Shown: in pieces, positions 28,647 to 36,901 of the stretch
How positions within the stretch are numbered: position 1 is the first letter of the stretch
Layout of the letters: each line of letters opens with the position of its first letter
Source: Gammaproteobacteria bacterium
Lineage (GTDB): Bacteria > Pseudomonadota > Gammaproteobacteria > Steroidobacterales > Steroidobacteraceae
DNA length: 47,790 bases
Reading direction: 5' to 3'
Assembly (NCBI GenBank): GCA_028293765.1
Contig: JAQGOG010000085.1
Span: forward strand, 1-47,790
Position numbers and translations under genes: made by a program
Notes under the pieces: model-generated
Seen by the model: only the letters and a program-made list of their open reading frames with translations
The model's database searches: none
What the model was told of the DNA's origin: nothing

Positions 28647-29621
28647 TCAAGGCCGATCGCACAGGTCCACGTCCCCGCTCATAGTCTTCAGGCGCACGCG
28701 TGCGCCGCCCGCGCCACGGGTGCCGCTCAACCGGCTGCCGGGCCCGTATTTGCTCGTACGCTCCGCCTCGACGTTGAAGCAGTTCCGGGCATCGCCGCTG
28801 AAGGTCAACACCTCATATTCGATGCCGGCTTCGGCGCCCGCATGCACCTTGATCCCGCCGCTGACGGTCTGCGCGTCGAAGTCCGCGCCCTTGAGCAATT
28901 TTCCCTGAAAAGTGAAGTCGCCGGATGTGGTACGCACTCGCACCGAGCGCGCCGGATCGAGTTGGACCGTCAGACTTCCGCTGACCGTAGTTGCCTCGAA
29001 CTGGCCGGCACCGTGCTCGACGTGCACGTTTCCGCTGATCGTGGTGACGCGCAGCTCCGCCGGCTGCCCATGACCGTGCAAAATAACATCGCCGCTCACT
29101 GTCTTGGTTTCGACATCCGACTGCGCGATATCTGCCTTGATGCCACCACTCACGGTTTTCAGGCGCTGCACGCCCTGCACATCGGTGGAGGTCACATCGG
29201 CGCTTACTGATGAAACATCCAACTCGCTGCCGCGAGGTATTTTCACCCGGAGATCCGCGCCGCCGCCGTGAAAAGAGTAGCTCGGCAGCCTCACGGTGAT
29301 CGTCGTACGCCCGTGATCGCTCGCAATATCGACTCGGTCGACGCCCCCTTCCAGGTCACCGTGTACGCTGATTTCCGGCCGGTCCCACCCGGACACTTCG
29401 ACCCTGCCGGCGACGTTGGAGATCTCCACCGTCCCGCGCGGCTCCGCGGCCACTTGGCGATCGAAGACTCGGGCGTCTGCGGCGTGAGCTGCCGAGCTGC
29501 CCAGAAGGGCGGCGGCCACCACCACAGGCGACAGTGCATGCGAGGGGCAAAAGCCGCGCCGTTTGCTCCACGGGTCGAAAGGGCCGCAGGCCACCTTCGA
29601 CAATAGACAAAGCGCACGCAT
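28647..29621 (-). CDS. Secreted DUF4097-type beta-repeat protein
   Basis: A 324-aa protein starting three bases after the anti-sigma stop. An N-terminal signal segment (about 28-47, VVVAAALLGSSAAHA) is followed by a regular series of short beta repeats: VEISNVAGRVEVSGW, LDVSSVSADVTSTDVQG, LKTVSGGIKADI, TKTVSGDVILHG, VTTISGNVHVE, ATTVSGSLTVQ, VRTTSGDFTFQG. That T-V-S-G-x-I/V pattern is the right-handed beta-helix-like fold of DUF4097. It is the last gene of an ECF sigma / anti-sigma / DUF4097 operon and is probably periplasmic or surface-exposed. Its role is not known. Confidence 0.85.
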   Translation of the reverse strand: MRALCLLSKVACGPFDPWSKRRGFCPSHALSPVVVAAALLGSSAAHAADARVFDRQVAAEPRGTVEISNVAGRVEVSGWDRPEISVHGDLEGGVDRVDIASDHGRTTITVRLPSYSFHGGGADLRVKIPRGSELDVSSVSADVTSTDVQGVQRLKTVSGGIKADIAQSDVETKTVSGDVILHGHGQPAELRVTTISGNVHVEHGAGQFEATTVSGSLTVQLDPARSVRVRTTSGDFTFQGKLLKGADFDAQTVSGGIKVHAGAEAGIEYEVLTFSGDARNCFNVEAERTSKYGPGSRLSGTRGAGGARVRLKTMSGDVDLCDRP

Positions 29622-29623
29622 CG

Positions 29624-30238
29624 TCAGATCCCCTTGCCAGCATCGCTGGCTTCGTGCACGACGGTGAGGACGCGCATTTCATCTTGGTACGTGTTGACCA
29701 GGAGCTCCTGCAAGAGCGCATTGCTCGGATCCCGTCCAAGTGCCGCTTGCAGGTCCTGCATCGACTTGTGAATCGTCGCGAGGCTGGCAATGACTTTCGC
29801 ACGGGAGTCGGGCGGCAACGCGGCGAGCTGGGCCTCGAGTGACTTCACCAGTGCTTCACGTTGACGCCTGTATTTCGGGTCCGTCACGTACGCTGCCTGC
29901 AGTACCTCGGGCGCCCCGGCACCCGTGGAAACGCGGGCGCTCGTTCCGGAATCCCCGCCCAGGCCCGTTCTGAGACCCGTTGTAGGCAGGAGGCTGCGGC
30001 CAATCCACATGCCGACGGCGAGCGCGGCGACGACGGCAGCAGCGGCAATCCAACGCACTCGCGAAGAGCGTCCCGGAGCTACGGCTCGCCGCTCATCGGG
30101 GGCCCCGTCGGTAGCGCGGCGATCGGCCGCAATATGCGCCTCGATTCCGGACCATAGGTCGCGAGGAGGCTGCACGTCGCGCGGGAGATCGCGCAGCGAG
30201 CTCACCTTACGTTCACCTTTATCGTTCGCGCTTACCAT
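29624..30238 (-). CDS. Putative membrane anti-sigma factor
   Basis: A 204-aa protein with a short cytoplasmic N-terminus (about 1-60; LPRDVQPPRDLWSGIEAHI), one membrane segment (about 62-80, RWIAAAAVVAALAVGMWIG) and a periplasmic helical C-terminal half with likely coiled coil (RQREALVKSLEAQLAAL). There is no Cys/His zinc motif of the zf-HC2 anti-sigma type. The assignment rests on topology and on its position one base after the ECF sigma stop. It could instead be a zincin-less sensor partner or a simple membrane protein. Confidence 0.7.
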   Translation of the reverse strand: MVSANDKGERKVSSLRDLPRDVQPPRDLWSGIEAHIAADRRATDGAPDERRAVAPGRSSRVRWIAAAAVVAALAVGMWIGRSLLPTTGLRTGLGGDSGTSARVSTGAGAPEVLQAAYVTDPKYRRQREALVKSLEAQLAALPPDSRAKVIASLATIHKSMQDLQAALGRDPSNALLQELLVNTYQDEMRVLTVVHEASDAGKGI

Positions 30239-30239
30239 G

Positions 30240-30797
30240 TCAGCGAACCTCCACGCCTAACTTCTTCCGCAACAAGCTGCGGGCCCTGTGCAACTGTGCC
30301 TTGCACGTACCCTCCGCGACACCCAGCATCTGCGCCGCTTCGCCGTGCGAGTATCCATAGATGGCATTGAGCACCAGCACATCCCGAGCGCCTTCCGGCA
30401 ACCCCTCGATCGCCGCTTCGATCTCGTTCACTTCCAGTGGTGTTTCCAGAGTCCAATCGCTCTCGATCGCCTCGTCCTCATCGTCCGTCGAAGACTCGAC
30501 GAACGACACTCTCCTGCGCTTCGCCAGGGCGACGTTCACCGCAATCCGATGTAGCCATGTGGCTAGCGAACTGCGCGTCTCGAAGCGCGCCAAAGCCTTC
30601 CAGGCGTTGATGAACGTTTCCTGCGTACAGTCCTCCGCCATCGCCGGGTCCCGAGTCATCCGAAGGCACAGGCCGTACACCCGGCCGACATGCTCTCGGT
30701 AGAGCCTTTCGAAAGCCCGCACGTCGCCGCCACAGGCGCGCCGTACGAGCGCCCCCTCCCAATCGACCCGAGATCCTTCAGGTTCAATCTGCGTCAT
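30240..30797 (-). CDS. ECF RNA polymerase sigma factor (RpoE-like)
   Basis: A 185-aa sigma-70 family protein of group 4. Region 2 (FERLYREHVGRVYGLCLRMT through EDCTQETFINAWKALARFE and TWLHRIAVNVAL) and region 4 (IEGLPEGARDVLVLNAIYGY, then HGEAAQMLGVAEGTCKAQLH) are both complete; there is no region 1 or 3. The acidic linker between them is as expected. ATG 30797 is used; a TTG one codon earlier is possible. First gene of the operon with the anti-sigma and DUF4097 genes, so it is presumably held inactive by the former and controls an envelope response. Confidence 0.93.
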   Translation of the reverse strand: MTQIEPEGSRVDWEGALVRRACGGDVRAFERLYREHVGRVYGLCLRMTRDPAMAEDCTQETFINAWKALARFETRSSLATWLHRIAVNVALAKRRRVSFVESSTDDEDEAIESDWTLETPLEVNEIEAAIEGLPEGARDVLVLNAIYGYSHGEAAQMLGVAEGTCKAQLHRARSLLRKKLGVEVR

Positions 30798-30800
30798 CAA

Positions 30801-31120
30801 TGGCTTAGAGGCGATGAGCGGGATCAGCGTTTAAGGTCGAATCGTCTTTATCCGTGAGCTCTGCCGGAACCCTGCCGGCCGCGCGACCCATGCCCCGCTA
30901 CACCGCGAATCTGCACTCACCAGAGCCCCAGCTCAAGGGTCGTGAATATCCAGCTTCCCGGGGTCAACGGTGGGTGCGGGTCGTTCGTTGCTCTAAAGGA
31001 ACAACTTTCACCAACGGCATTCCCGCGAAGAAATGGGCTGTGGTCGCTGAAGGGCGACACTTTTTGCAGGAACTTGGGAGAGTCCCGAGCGCTCATTTAG
31101 CGGAGAGCGATAAAAGACCG
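30801..31120. other. Intergenic region before the tandem repeats
   Basis: About 320 bases upstream of the sigma gene and of the repeat pair. A 97-aa plus-strand frame (30854-31147) runs into the repeat and shows no ribosome site or family motif; I do not count it as a gene. The sigma operon promoter should lie here, but I cannot point to a convincing -35/-10 pair. Confidence 0.4.
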
Positions 31121-31279
31121 GGTGCGACGCGTGCGTTGCACGGGTAGCCCGCGAGGGGCACCCCGGATCGACACTGAGCGGGCGAAGGCCCGCGCAAGCG
31201 GGTGCGACGCGTGCGTTGCACGGGGTGACCGCGAGGGCACCCCCGGATCGACACTGAGCGGGCGACGCCCGCGCAAGCG
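31121..31279. repeat. 80-bp tandem repeat, two structured copies
   Basis: Unit 1 (31121-31200, 80 bp) and unit 2 (31201-31279, 79 bp) start with the same 22 bases (GGTGCGACGCGTGCGTTGCA, then CG) and share the 20 bases GGATCGACACTGAGCGGGCG. Each holds a hairpin GCGGGC-(3 or 4 nt)-GCCCGC whose stem is conserved although the loop differs (GAAG versus GAC). Unit 2 also pairs GGGGTG with CACCCC. The second copy runs directly into the ribosome site of the 74-aa ORF at 31284. Could be a REP/BIME-like palindromic element. Confidence 0.8.
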
Positions 31280-31283
31280 GAGG

Positions 31284-31508
31284 ATGATTGTGACGACGAG
31301 AACCACCTGGCGTCTTTGGCAGCCCCCCGGCGAAACGCTGGAGGCCATAGCTGACGTGTTCAGCTCACACTGGCACGCTGCCAAGGCGCCGCAGGAGCGC
31401 CTTTTCTGGCCGGATGCGACCAACTGGTTGCAGCAACAGGCCGTGAGCTTCACAGAGGGTAATGTGTTTGGAACGCGTTACCTGGCGTCGCTGGCCAAGC
31501 GTCGCTAA
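31284..31508 (+). CDS. Small hypothetical protein
   Basis: A 74-aa frame from ATG 31284, preceded by CGGAGG four bases upstream. It begins MIVTTRTTWRLWQPPGE and contains HWHAAKAPQERLFWPDATNW. The composition is balanced and Trp-rich, unlike a chance high-GC frame. No signal peptide, membrane segment or known motif. It sits between the tandem repeat and the converging hemF gene (13 bases between stops). I do not recognise it. Confidence 0.5.
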   Translation: MIVTTRTTWRLWQPPGETLEAIADVFSSHWHAAKAPQERLFWPDATNWLQQQAVSFTEGNVFGTRYLASLAKRR

Positions 31509-31521
31509 GCGAAGCGGGGAC

Positions 31522-32379
31522 TCACCACTTGGCGAGGGGTGGCAAGCTCATTAGATAGGCCTCCGGGTCGGCGTCCGTACTGAAGCCGAACTTGGTGCCA
31601 CGGTCGTAGACGAGGTTGAACTCCACGTAGCGTCCGCGCTTGATCAACAGCCGTTCGCGTGCGGCTTCATCGAATGGCGTGTCCTTGCGCCGTGCGACGA
31701 TCTGGGGATAGACGCGCAGAAACGCCTCACCTACTTCCCGCACGAACGCGAAATCGGCATCCTGACTACCGCTCGACACGTCGTCGAAGAATATCCCCCC
31801 TACTCCGCGCGGCTCCTGTCGATGTGGCAGGAAAAAGTACCGGTCACACCACGCCTTGAACTCCCGATAGGCATCGGGGCGGTACGAGTCGCAGGCCTCG
31901 CGGAGAGCTTGGTGAAAGGCGGCCGTATCCTCTTCGAACGGGAACGTCGGCGTGAGATCTGAGCCGCCACCGAACCACGCCCGGCTGGTGCGCAGGTAGC
32001 GGAGATTCATATGCACGATCGGCACATACGGGTTCCACATATGGGCCACTAGGGAGATGCCGCAGGCGACGAATCGGCCTCCGGACTCCTCGGCTCCCGC
32101 AACCTGACTGCGAGCCTGCGGCGAAAACTCGCCCCAGACGTGGCTGACGTTCACGCCCACCTTCTCGAAAACCTCACCTCGCATCAGGCGCGATTCGCCG
32201 CCGCCCTCCAATCGATGGCCCGCCGGCTTACTCCAACTGCGAGGCGCGAAGCGGCTCGTCGGCTCGAAGGCCTCGAACGTCACGCAGATCCGACGTTGCA
32301 GATCGCTGAAATAAGCGGCGGCAGTCGCCGCGAAATCGCCCGTGCTGGCGTGGTCGGGAAGCGTTTTGCCGCCGGTCAT
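31522..32379 (-). CDS. hemF: Oxygen-dependent coproporphyrinogen III oxidase
   Basis: A 285-aa cytosolic enzyme that oxidatively decarboxylates coproporphyrinogen III to protoporphyrinogen IX using O2. Family marks include RGEVFEKVGVNVSHVWGEF, HMNLRYLRTSRAWFGGGSD, the EFKAWCDRYFFLPHR segment and GVGGIFFDDV, plus the C-terminal KRGRYVEFNLVYDRGTKFG. Length is close to the E. coli protein (299). The ATG overlaps the hemE stop (ATGA). It is the last gene of the hem cluster. No hemN (anaerobic form) is in the window. Confidence 0.97.
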   Translation of the reverse strand: MTGGKTLPDHASTGDFAATAAAYFSDLQRRICVTFEAFEPTSRFAPRSWSKPAGHRLEGGGESRLMRGEVFEKVGVNVSHVWGEFSPQARSQVAGAEESGGRFVACGISLVAHMWNPYVPIVHMNLRYLRTSRAWFGGGSDLTPTFPFEEDTAAFHQALREACDSYRPDAYREFKAWCDRYFFLPHRQEPRGVGGIFFDDVSSGSQDADFAFVREVGEAFLRVYPQIVARRKDTPFDEAARERLLIKRGRYVEFNLVYDRGTKFGFSTDADPEAYLMSLPPLAKW

Positions 32380-33455
32380 GCCTGCGTTCCGCTCGTGCGA
32401 CTGAACGGTGCGAGGCTCGTACGCTCATGCACGTAGTCCACCAGTCGTGCCACGGCGTCAGGGCTCGTTTCCGGCCAGATCCCATGTCCCAAGTTGAATA
32501 TGTGCCCCGGCGCCGGGCCGGCTGCATCGAGGACGGCATCGACATGTCGCTTCAGATCGTCCGGCTCCGCAAAGAGCGCGGCCGGATCGAGATTGCCCTG
32601 TACGGCTTTCCCGGGGCCCAACACACGTCGTACCGTTCCCAGCTGGGAGCGCCAGTCCACGCCAATGACATCGACGTCGAGATCCGCAACCGACTCCATC
32701 AGAGCCGATCCCTGATTGACATAATAAATAAGCGGTACGTCCGTGGTGCTCCTCAAGGCCGCCATCGTCCGGCGCACGGCACGCAGCGCGAAACGGTTGA
32801 ACTCGGGTGGCGCGAGCAGACCCGCCCACGATTCGAACAACATCAGGGCTTGCGCTCCCGCTGCGGCCTGCGCTCCGAGGTAGGCCGCCATGGCATCCGC
32901 GAGCTTATCGAGCAGGCGTTCCGCAGCCTCCGGCTGCGAATATAGAAACGAGCGCGCGACGCCGAACTCCTTCGAGGGTCGGCCGGAGACGAGATAACAC
33001 AACAGCGTGAACGGCCCCCCGGCAAAACCGATGAGCGGCGCGCCGCGGGGCACGTTCGGGCGAATGAGCTTGATCGTCTCGAGAACGAACGGCACGTCGC
33101 GCTCCGGAACCAGCTCCGGGAGGGCATCGATCTGCGCATCAGTACGAATGGGCTTGGCAACGACGGGACCGGGATCAAAGGTGAGATCCACGCCCATGCC
33201 CTGCAGCGGCGTCATGATGTCGCTGAACAAAATGGCCGCGTCGAGCTCGAAGCGGCGCAGCGGCTGCAGAGTCACCTCGGCAGCGAGTTCCGGCGTGCGT
33301 GTAAGCGCCTCGAAGGCCACCTTGGACCGCAGCTCCCGATACTCGGGAAGGTAGCGACCGGCCTGTCGCATAACCCAGATCGGTGTGTGTGGCACCGCCT
33401 GCCGGCGGCAGGCGGACAGAAAGGCGGGGGTGCTCCGTACCGATTGCACGCTCAT
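32376..33455 (-). CDS. hemE: Uroporphyrinogen decarboxylase
   Basis: A 359-aa TIM-barrel enzyme converting uroporphyrinogen III to coproporphyrinogen III without cofactor. The N-terminal signature PIWVMRQAGRYLPEYRELR holds the substrate-binding Arg residues. Also visible are AAILFSDIMTPLQGMG (catalytic Asp), GFAGGPFTLLCYLVSG and the C-terminal GHIFNLGHGIWPETSPD with its conserved His. ATG 33455 is chosen because it overlaps the hemB stop by four bases; a GTG four codons upstream is possible. It overlaps hemF by four bases at its own stop. Confidence 0.97.
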   Translation of the reverse strand: MSVQSVRSTPAFLSACRRQAVPHTPIWVMRQAGRYLPEYRELRSKVAFEALTRTPELAAEVTLQPLRRFELDAAILFSDIMTPLQGMGVDLTFDPGPVVAKPIRTDAQIDALPELVPERDVPFVLETIKLIRPNVPRGAPLIGFAGGPFTLLCYLVSGRPSKEFGVARSFLYSQPEAAERLLDKLADAMAAYLGAQAAAGAQALMLFESWAGLLAPPEFNRFALRAVRRTMAALRSTTDVPLIYYVNQGSALMESVADLDVDVIGVDWRSQLGTVRRVLGPGKAVQGNLDPAALFAEPDDLKRHVDAVLDAAGPAPGHIFNLGHGIWPETSPDAVARLVDYVHERTSLAPFSRTSGTQA

Positions 33456-34429
33456 TCGTTCAGCCACCGCGCCATGTCCGGCGCCCAGTAAGTAATGATC
33501 AGATCCGCCCCCGCGCGATGAATGCCGGTGAGCGTCTCAAAGACAGCGGCCCGCTCATCGATCCAGCCCCGCTCCGCGGCGGCCTTGATGAGACTGAACT
33601 CTCCCGAGACCTGGTACGCCACCACCGGTACGTTCACGGCATCGCGCACCTGACGAATGATGTCGAGATAAGGCCCGGCGGGCTTCACCATGACGAGATC
33701 GGCGCCTTCGTCGATGTCCAGCAGCACCTCACGCAGAGCCTCGCGCGAATTGGCTGCATCCATCTGGTATGAGCGGCGATCGCCGAACGCTGGCGCCGAT
33801 TCGGCGGCTTCCCGAAACGGTCCATAGAATGCAGAGGCGAATTTCGCTGCATATGAAACAATCGGCGTCGTCGCGTGCCCTTGTCGATCAAGCAACCGGC
33901 GCAGGGCCGCAACGCGCCCATCCATCATGTCGCTCGGTGCAACGGCATCCGCGCCGGCGCGAGCGTAATTCAGGGCTACTTGCGCAAGTGTCTCGATGGA
34001 CGAATCGTTGTCGACCGCGCCTTTCGGAAGCACGTGACCACAGTGCCCGTGATCGGTTACCCCACACAGACAGACGTCCGCCCATACCAGAAGGTGCGGA
34101 CAGGCGTCCTTGATGGCGGCGATCGCCTGCGCCGCCAGGCCCTTCGGGTCCAACGCGTTGCTGGCTAGAGCGTCTTTTTCCGAAGGCGCGGCGAATAACA
34201 GAACCGCTGGAATGCCCGCCGCGGCGGCAGCCTTGGCGTCTTTCACGACTTCGTCGACCGACAGTTGGGAAACACCCGGCATGCTCTGCACCGGATGCCG
34301 AACCCCCCGTCCGGGCACGACGAAAAGCGGATAAATGAGCGCGTCAAGTGACAGCCGAGTCTCGCGCACCATACGGCGCCAGGCGTCCGACTGCCGCGTC
34401 CGGCGCGGTCTATGTAATGGAAATCCCAT
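33452..34429 (-). CDS. hemB: Porphobilinogen synthase (ALA dehydratase)
   Basis: A 325-aa enzyme condensing two ALA molecules to porphobilinogen. The Zn-type active-site cysteines are present in DVCLCGVTDHGHCGH. The two active-site lysines lie in SYAAKFASAFYGPFR and VMVKPAGPYLDII, the latter forming the Schiff base. ATG 34429 shares a base with the hemD stop (TGATG). The Cys-rich loop indicates a zinc-dependent rather than a magnesium-only form. Middle gene of the hem cluster. Confidence 0.97.
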   Translation of the reverse strand: MGFPLHRPRRTRQSDAWRRMVRETRLSLDALIYPLFVVPGRGVRHPVQSMPGVSQLSVDEVVKDAKAAAAAGIPAVLLFAAPSEKDALASNALDPKGLAAQAIAAIKDACPHLLVWADVCLCGVTDHGHCGHVLPKGAVDNDSSIETLAQVALNYARAGADAVAPSDMMDGRVAALRRLLDRQGHATTPIVSYAAKFASAFYGPFREAAESAPAFGDRRSYQMDAANSREALREVLLDIDEGADLVMVKPAGPYLDIIRQVRDAVNVPVVAYQVSGEFSLIKAAAERGWIDERAAVFETLTGIHRAGADLIITYWAPDMARWLNE

Positions 34430-35217
34430 CAAACTTCTCCGTGAGCGGGGCCTTGCCTCGCTTGCAACACACGAAATGTGGTCAGTGCGAGCCCGCGTAA
34501 GGTCGCCGACTCGGCCACAGCAGGTACGTGGCCCAGCGCGTCGAGAGCCCGCGCCGTAGTTGGACCGATAGCTACGGCTGCGGCGGTTGACAGCAGCCGA
34601 TCAAAATCATCCTTACCAAGCGCGTGCTCCAGCTCTTCGACCGCCGACGGGCTCGCGAACGTGACCGCGCCAATCACTTCACGCGCAATCCATGAGCGGC
34701 AATCCTCAACATCCAGAGCTGGCGCGGACTGGGTGCGATACGCCTCGACCTGGACCACCTCGGCGCCGAGCTGCGAAAGGCCGGCGGCAATCGTGGGTAG
34801 AGCGCGCGAACTCGCGGGGTACAGGACTCTGGCGCCTGCGGTGGACCCTTCAGAAGCAAACGCATCCACCAGCCCGGCGGCGTTCGCCTCGCTCGGCAAC
34901 AGGTCAACGCGCCAGCCACGCTGGCGGAGCACCTGCGCCGTTGCCTGACCAACCGCCGCGATCCGCACGTTTGCCGGGGCCGTTGGCACGAGGGCGGTTA
35001 CGGCGGCAACCGCGTGACGGCTCGCGAATACGAGCCAGTCGAACGCCTCGATGCGACCCAGCGCCTCTTCGAGAGGCCCCGTCTCGGCTAGCTCGACACT
35101 CACAGCGGGCCACAACAGCACCGGCAAGCCGAGATTACGGAGCTCTGAGCTCAACGCGCCGTCGCTCGCTTCCGCCCGCGTCACGACAACTGGCTTCTGC
35201 TCCCGGTCCGTGCTCAC
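34429..35217 (-). CDS. hemD: Uroporphyrinogen-III synthase
   Basis: A 262-aa enzyme that cyclises hydroxymethylbilane with D-ring inversion. GTG 35217 is chosen because GTGA overlaps the hemC stop; the frame is open further upstream but inside hemC. It starts MSTDREQKPVVVTRAEASDG and has two Rossmann-like halves, with FDWLVFASRHAV and the C-terminal GAVTFASPSAVEEL and VAIGPTTARALDALG motifs of the family. HemD sequences vary widely, but position between hemC and hemB supports the call. Confidence 0.93.
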   Translation of the reverse strand: MSTDREQKPVVVTRAEASDGALSSELRNLGLPVLLWPAVSVELAETGPLEEALGRIEAFDWLVFASRHAVAAVTALVPTAPANVRIAAVGQATAQVLRQRGWRVDLLPSEANAAGLVDAFASEGSTAGARVLYPASSRALPTIAAGLSQLGAEVVQVEAYRTQSAPALDVEDCRSWIAREVIGAVTFASPSAVEELEHALGKDDFDRLLSTAAAVAIGPTTARALDALGHVPAVAESATLRGLALTTFRVLQARQGPAHGEV

Positions 35218-36173
35218 GGCTCCTCCACTGGGCGGCGCGAATCCCGTTCGTGCGCAATGAGTCGGGCAGCACCCTTCGCAAGCAGCTCGTCCCCGATTCG
35301 TTGGCCTAAAGCAACGGCCTTCGCCGGAGTAGATTCGCTTTCGCCGCTCGCCGTCAACAATTCGGAACCGTCGAGCGCGCAGACGCCGGCGTACAGATGC
35401 AACGTCCCGCCGATCGATGTTCCCAGCGCACCGAGCGGCACTTGACAGCCACCTTCGAGCCGTCTCAGCAAAGCACGCTCCGCCGTCGTGGCGAGTCGCG
35501 CCCCTTGATCGTCTAACGGCCGCAGCCATCGCAGTGTTTCGACGTCGTCCGAGCGGCAGCACACTCCGATGACTCCCTGCGACACGGCAGGAGGAAAATC
35601 GTCGGGCAGCAGTAGCTCCGAAATATGCTGTTGCAAGCCGAGGCGGCGCAGTCCGGCCGCGGCCAGGATGATTGCGTCGTAATCGCCGGCCGTCAGTCGC
35701 TCGATACGCGTCGGTACATTCCCGCGTAGCTCCAGTAGCGACACGTCGGGGCGCGCACGACTCAGAAACGCCCGTCGGCGCAAGCTGCTGGTACCGATGC
35801 GCGCTCCCGCCGGGAGTTTGCCAAGAGGGGCGCCGGTACGGCTCAGTAACGCGTCTCGCGGGTCTTCCCGTGTCAGCGTCGCCGCGAGCTCAGTGCCCGG
35901 TTCGAGCACGGTCGACAAGTCCTTGAGGCTGTGCACGGCGACATCGACTTCGCCAGCGAGCAGCGCTCGATCGATTTCCTTCGTGAAGAACGCTCGACCG
36001 CCAACAGCCCATAACGGAACGTCGGTACGGAGGTCGCCTTCAGTCTTGATGTGTACGAGTTCGACGGACGGAGCATCCGTCAGTCCGCCAATCAGGGCCT
36101 CGACGTGATGCGCCTGCCACAATGCCAGCGCGGACGCGCGGGTGCCGATGCGAAGTGTGCGGCGTGCAATCAA
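35214..36173 (-). CDS. hemC: Porphobilinogen deaminase (hydroxymethylbilane synthase)
   Basis: A 319-aa enzyme that links four porphobilinogens. The dipyrromethane cofactor Cys is in LEGGCQVPLGA, and the N-terminal LRIGTRASALALWQAH, IKTEGDLRTD, VAVHSLKDLST and IGTSSLRRRAF segments are all present. The start is TTG 36173, placed by its four-base overlap with the response regulator stop (TTGA); the frame stays open upstream without a family match. A TTG start would keep its translation low or dependent on coupling to the regulator gene. Confidence 0.96.
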   Translation of the reverse strand: MIARRTLRIGTRASALALWQAHHVEALIGGLTDAPSVELVHIKTEGDLRTDVPLWAVGGRAFFTKEIDRALLAGEVDVAVHSLKDLSTVLEPGTELAATLTREDPRDALLSRTGAPLGKLPAGARIGTSSLRRRAFLSRARPDVSLLELRGNVPTRIERLTAGDYDAIILAAAGLRRLGLQQHISELLLPDDFPPAVSQGVIGVCCRSDDVETLRWLRPLDDQGARLATTAERALLRRLEGGCQVPLGALGTSIGGTLHLYAGVCALDGSELLTASGESESTPAKAVALGQRIGDELLAKGAARLIAHERDSRRPVEEP

Positions 36174-36901
36174 GTCTCTTCCTCCGTCATGAATCGGTAC
36201 CCGACACCCCAAACAGTCAGAAAGTGCCGCGGATTTGCCGGATCGCGCTCGAAGCGTTTGCGTAGCCGGAGAATGAAGTTGTCGACCGTGCGCGTTGAAG
36301 GGAACACGTCGTAACCCCAGACGCGCTCGAGCAGATCCTCGCGCGACACGATCTCGCCCGGACGCTCGGCCAAGACCTTCAGAATCATCGCTTCCTTCTC
36401 GGTGAGCTCCTGCGCCACTCCATTCCAGGAACGGGCGCGGAAAGCCCGGAAATCCACTTCGTTGCCCCCAAAGCGCAACATCGCGGTCGCCGCGGTGGCC
36501 GACGCGTTTCGATACCAATCCCAACGTCGCAGGATCGCGCGAACCCGAAGGAGGAACTCCTGGAGATGGAAAGGTTTGGCGAGATAATCGTCGCCGCCGG
36601 CTTCGAGACCGCGCACCCGGTCCGCTGGATCGCCGCGCGCGGTGAGAAAGAGAACCGGCGTGCTGTTCCCCTGCTCGCGCAGCGTGCGGCATACGGTGAA
36701 GCCGTCGACCTCCGGCAACATCACATCGAGAACGATCAGCCCACACTGCTCGGCACCCAGCCAGTCGAGCGCCTGCCGGCCGTCCGTCACTGAGTGGGTG
36801 TCGTAGCCTTCCGCGCGCAGGTTTTCGACGACTCCCGCCGCAAGGTGCGGATCGTCTTCGACTACCAGAACGCGATTCGCCTGCGGCGGCAACTCGTTCA
36901 C
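36170..36901 (-). CDS. OmpR-family response regulator inside the hem operon
   Basis: A 243-aa regulator starting at GTG 36901, which overlaps the kinase stop (GTGA). The receiver domain has acidic residues in VLVVEDDPHL, phospho-acceptor Asp59 in LIVLDVMLPEVDG, Thr in FLTARGD and Lys in DDYLAKPFHLQEF. A winged-helix Trans_reg_C domain follows (about 145-240: LTEKEAMILKVLAERPGEIV, then RTVDNFILRLRKRFE). It lies between the kinase and hemC and overlaps both by four bases, so it is made together with heme enzymes. It probably binds DNA as a dimer, possibly at the hem promoter; no target site is evident. Confidence 0.95.
   Translation of the reverse strand: MNELPPQANRVLVVEDDPHLAAGVVENLRAEGYDTHSVTDGRQALDWLGAEQCGLIVLDVMLPEVDGFTVCRTLREQGNSTPVLFLTARGDPADRVRGLEAGGDDYLAKPFHLQEFLLRVRAILRRWDWYRNASATAATAMLRFGGNEVDFRAFRARSWNGVAQELTEKEAMILKVLAERPGEIVSREDLLERVWGYDVFPSTRTVDNFILRLRKRFERDPANPRHFLTVWGVGYRFMTEEET

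Noticed and set aside
30854..31147. 97-aa plus-strand frame
   Set aside because: No ribosome site, no motif, and it runs into the 80-bp repeat.
31121..31279. Repeat pair considered as a CRISPR array
   Set aside because: Only two contiguous 80-bp units without unique spacers and no cas genes; it is a tandem repeat.
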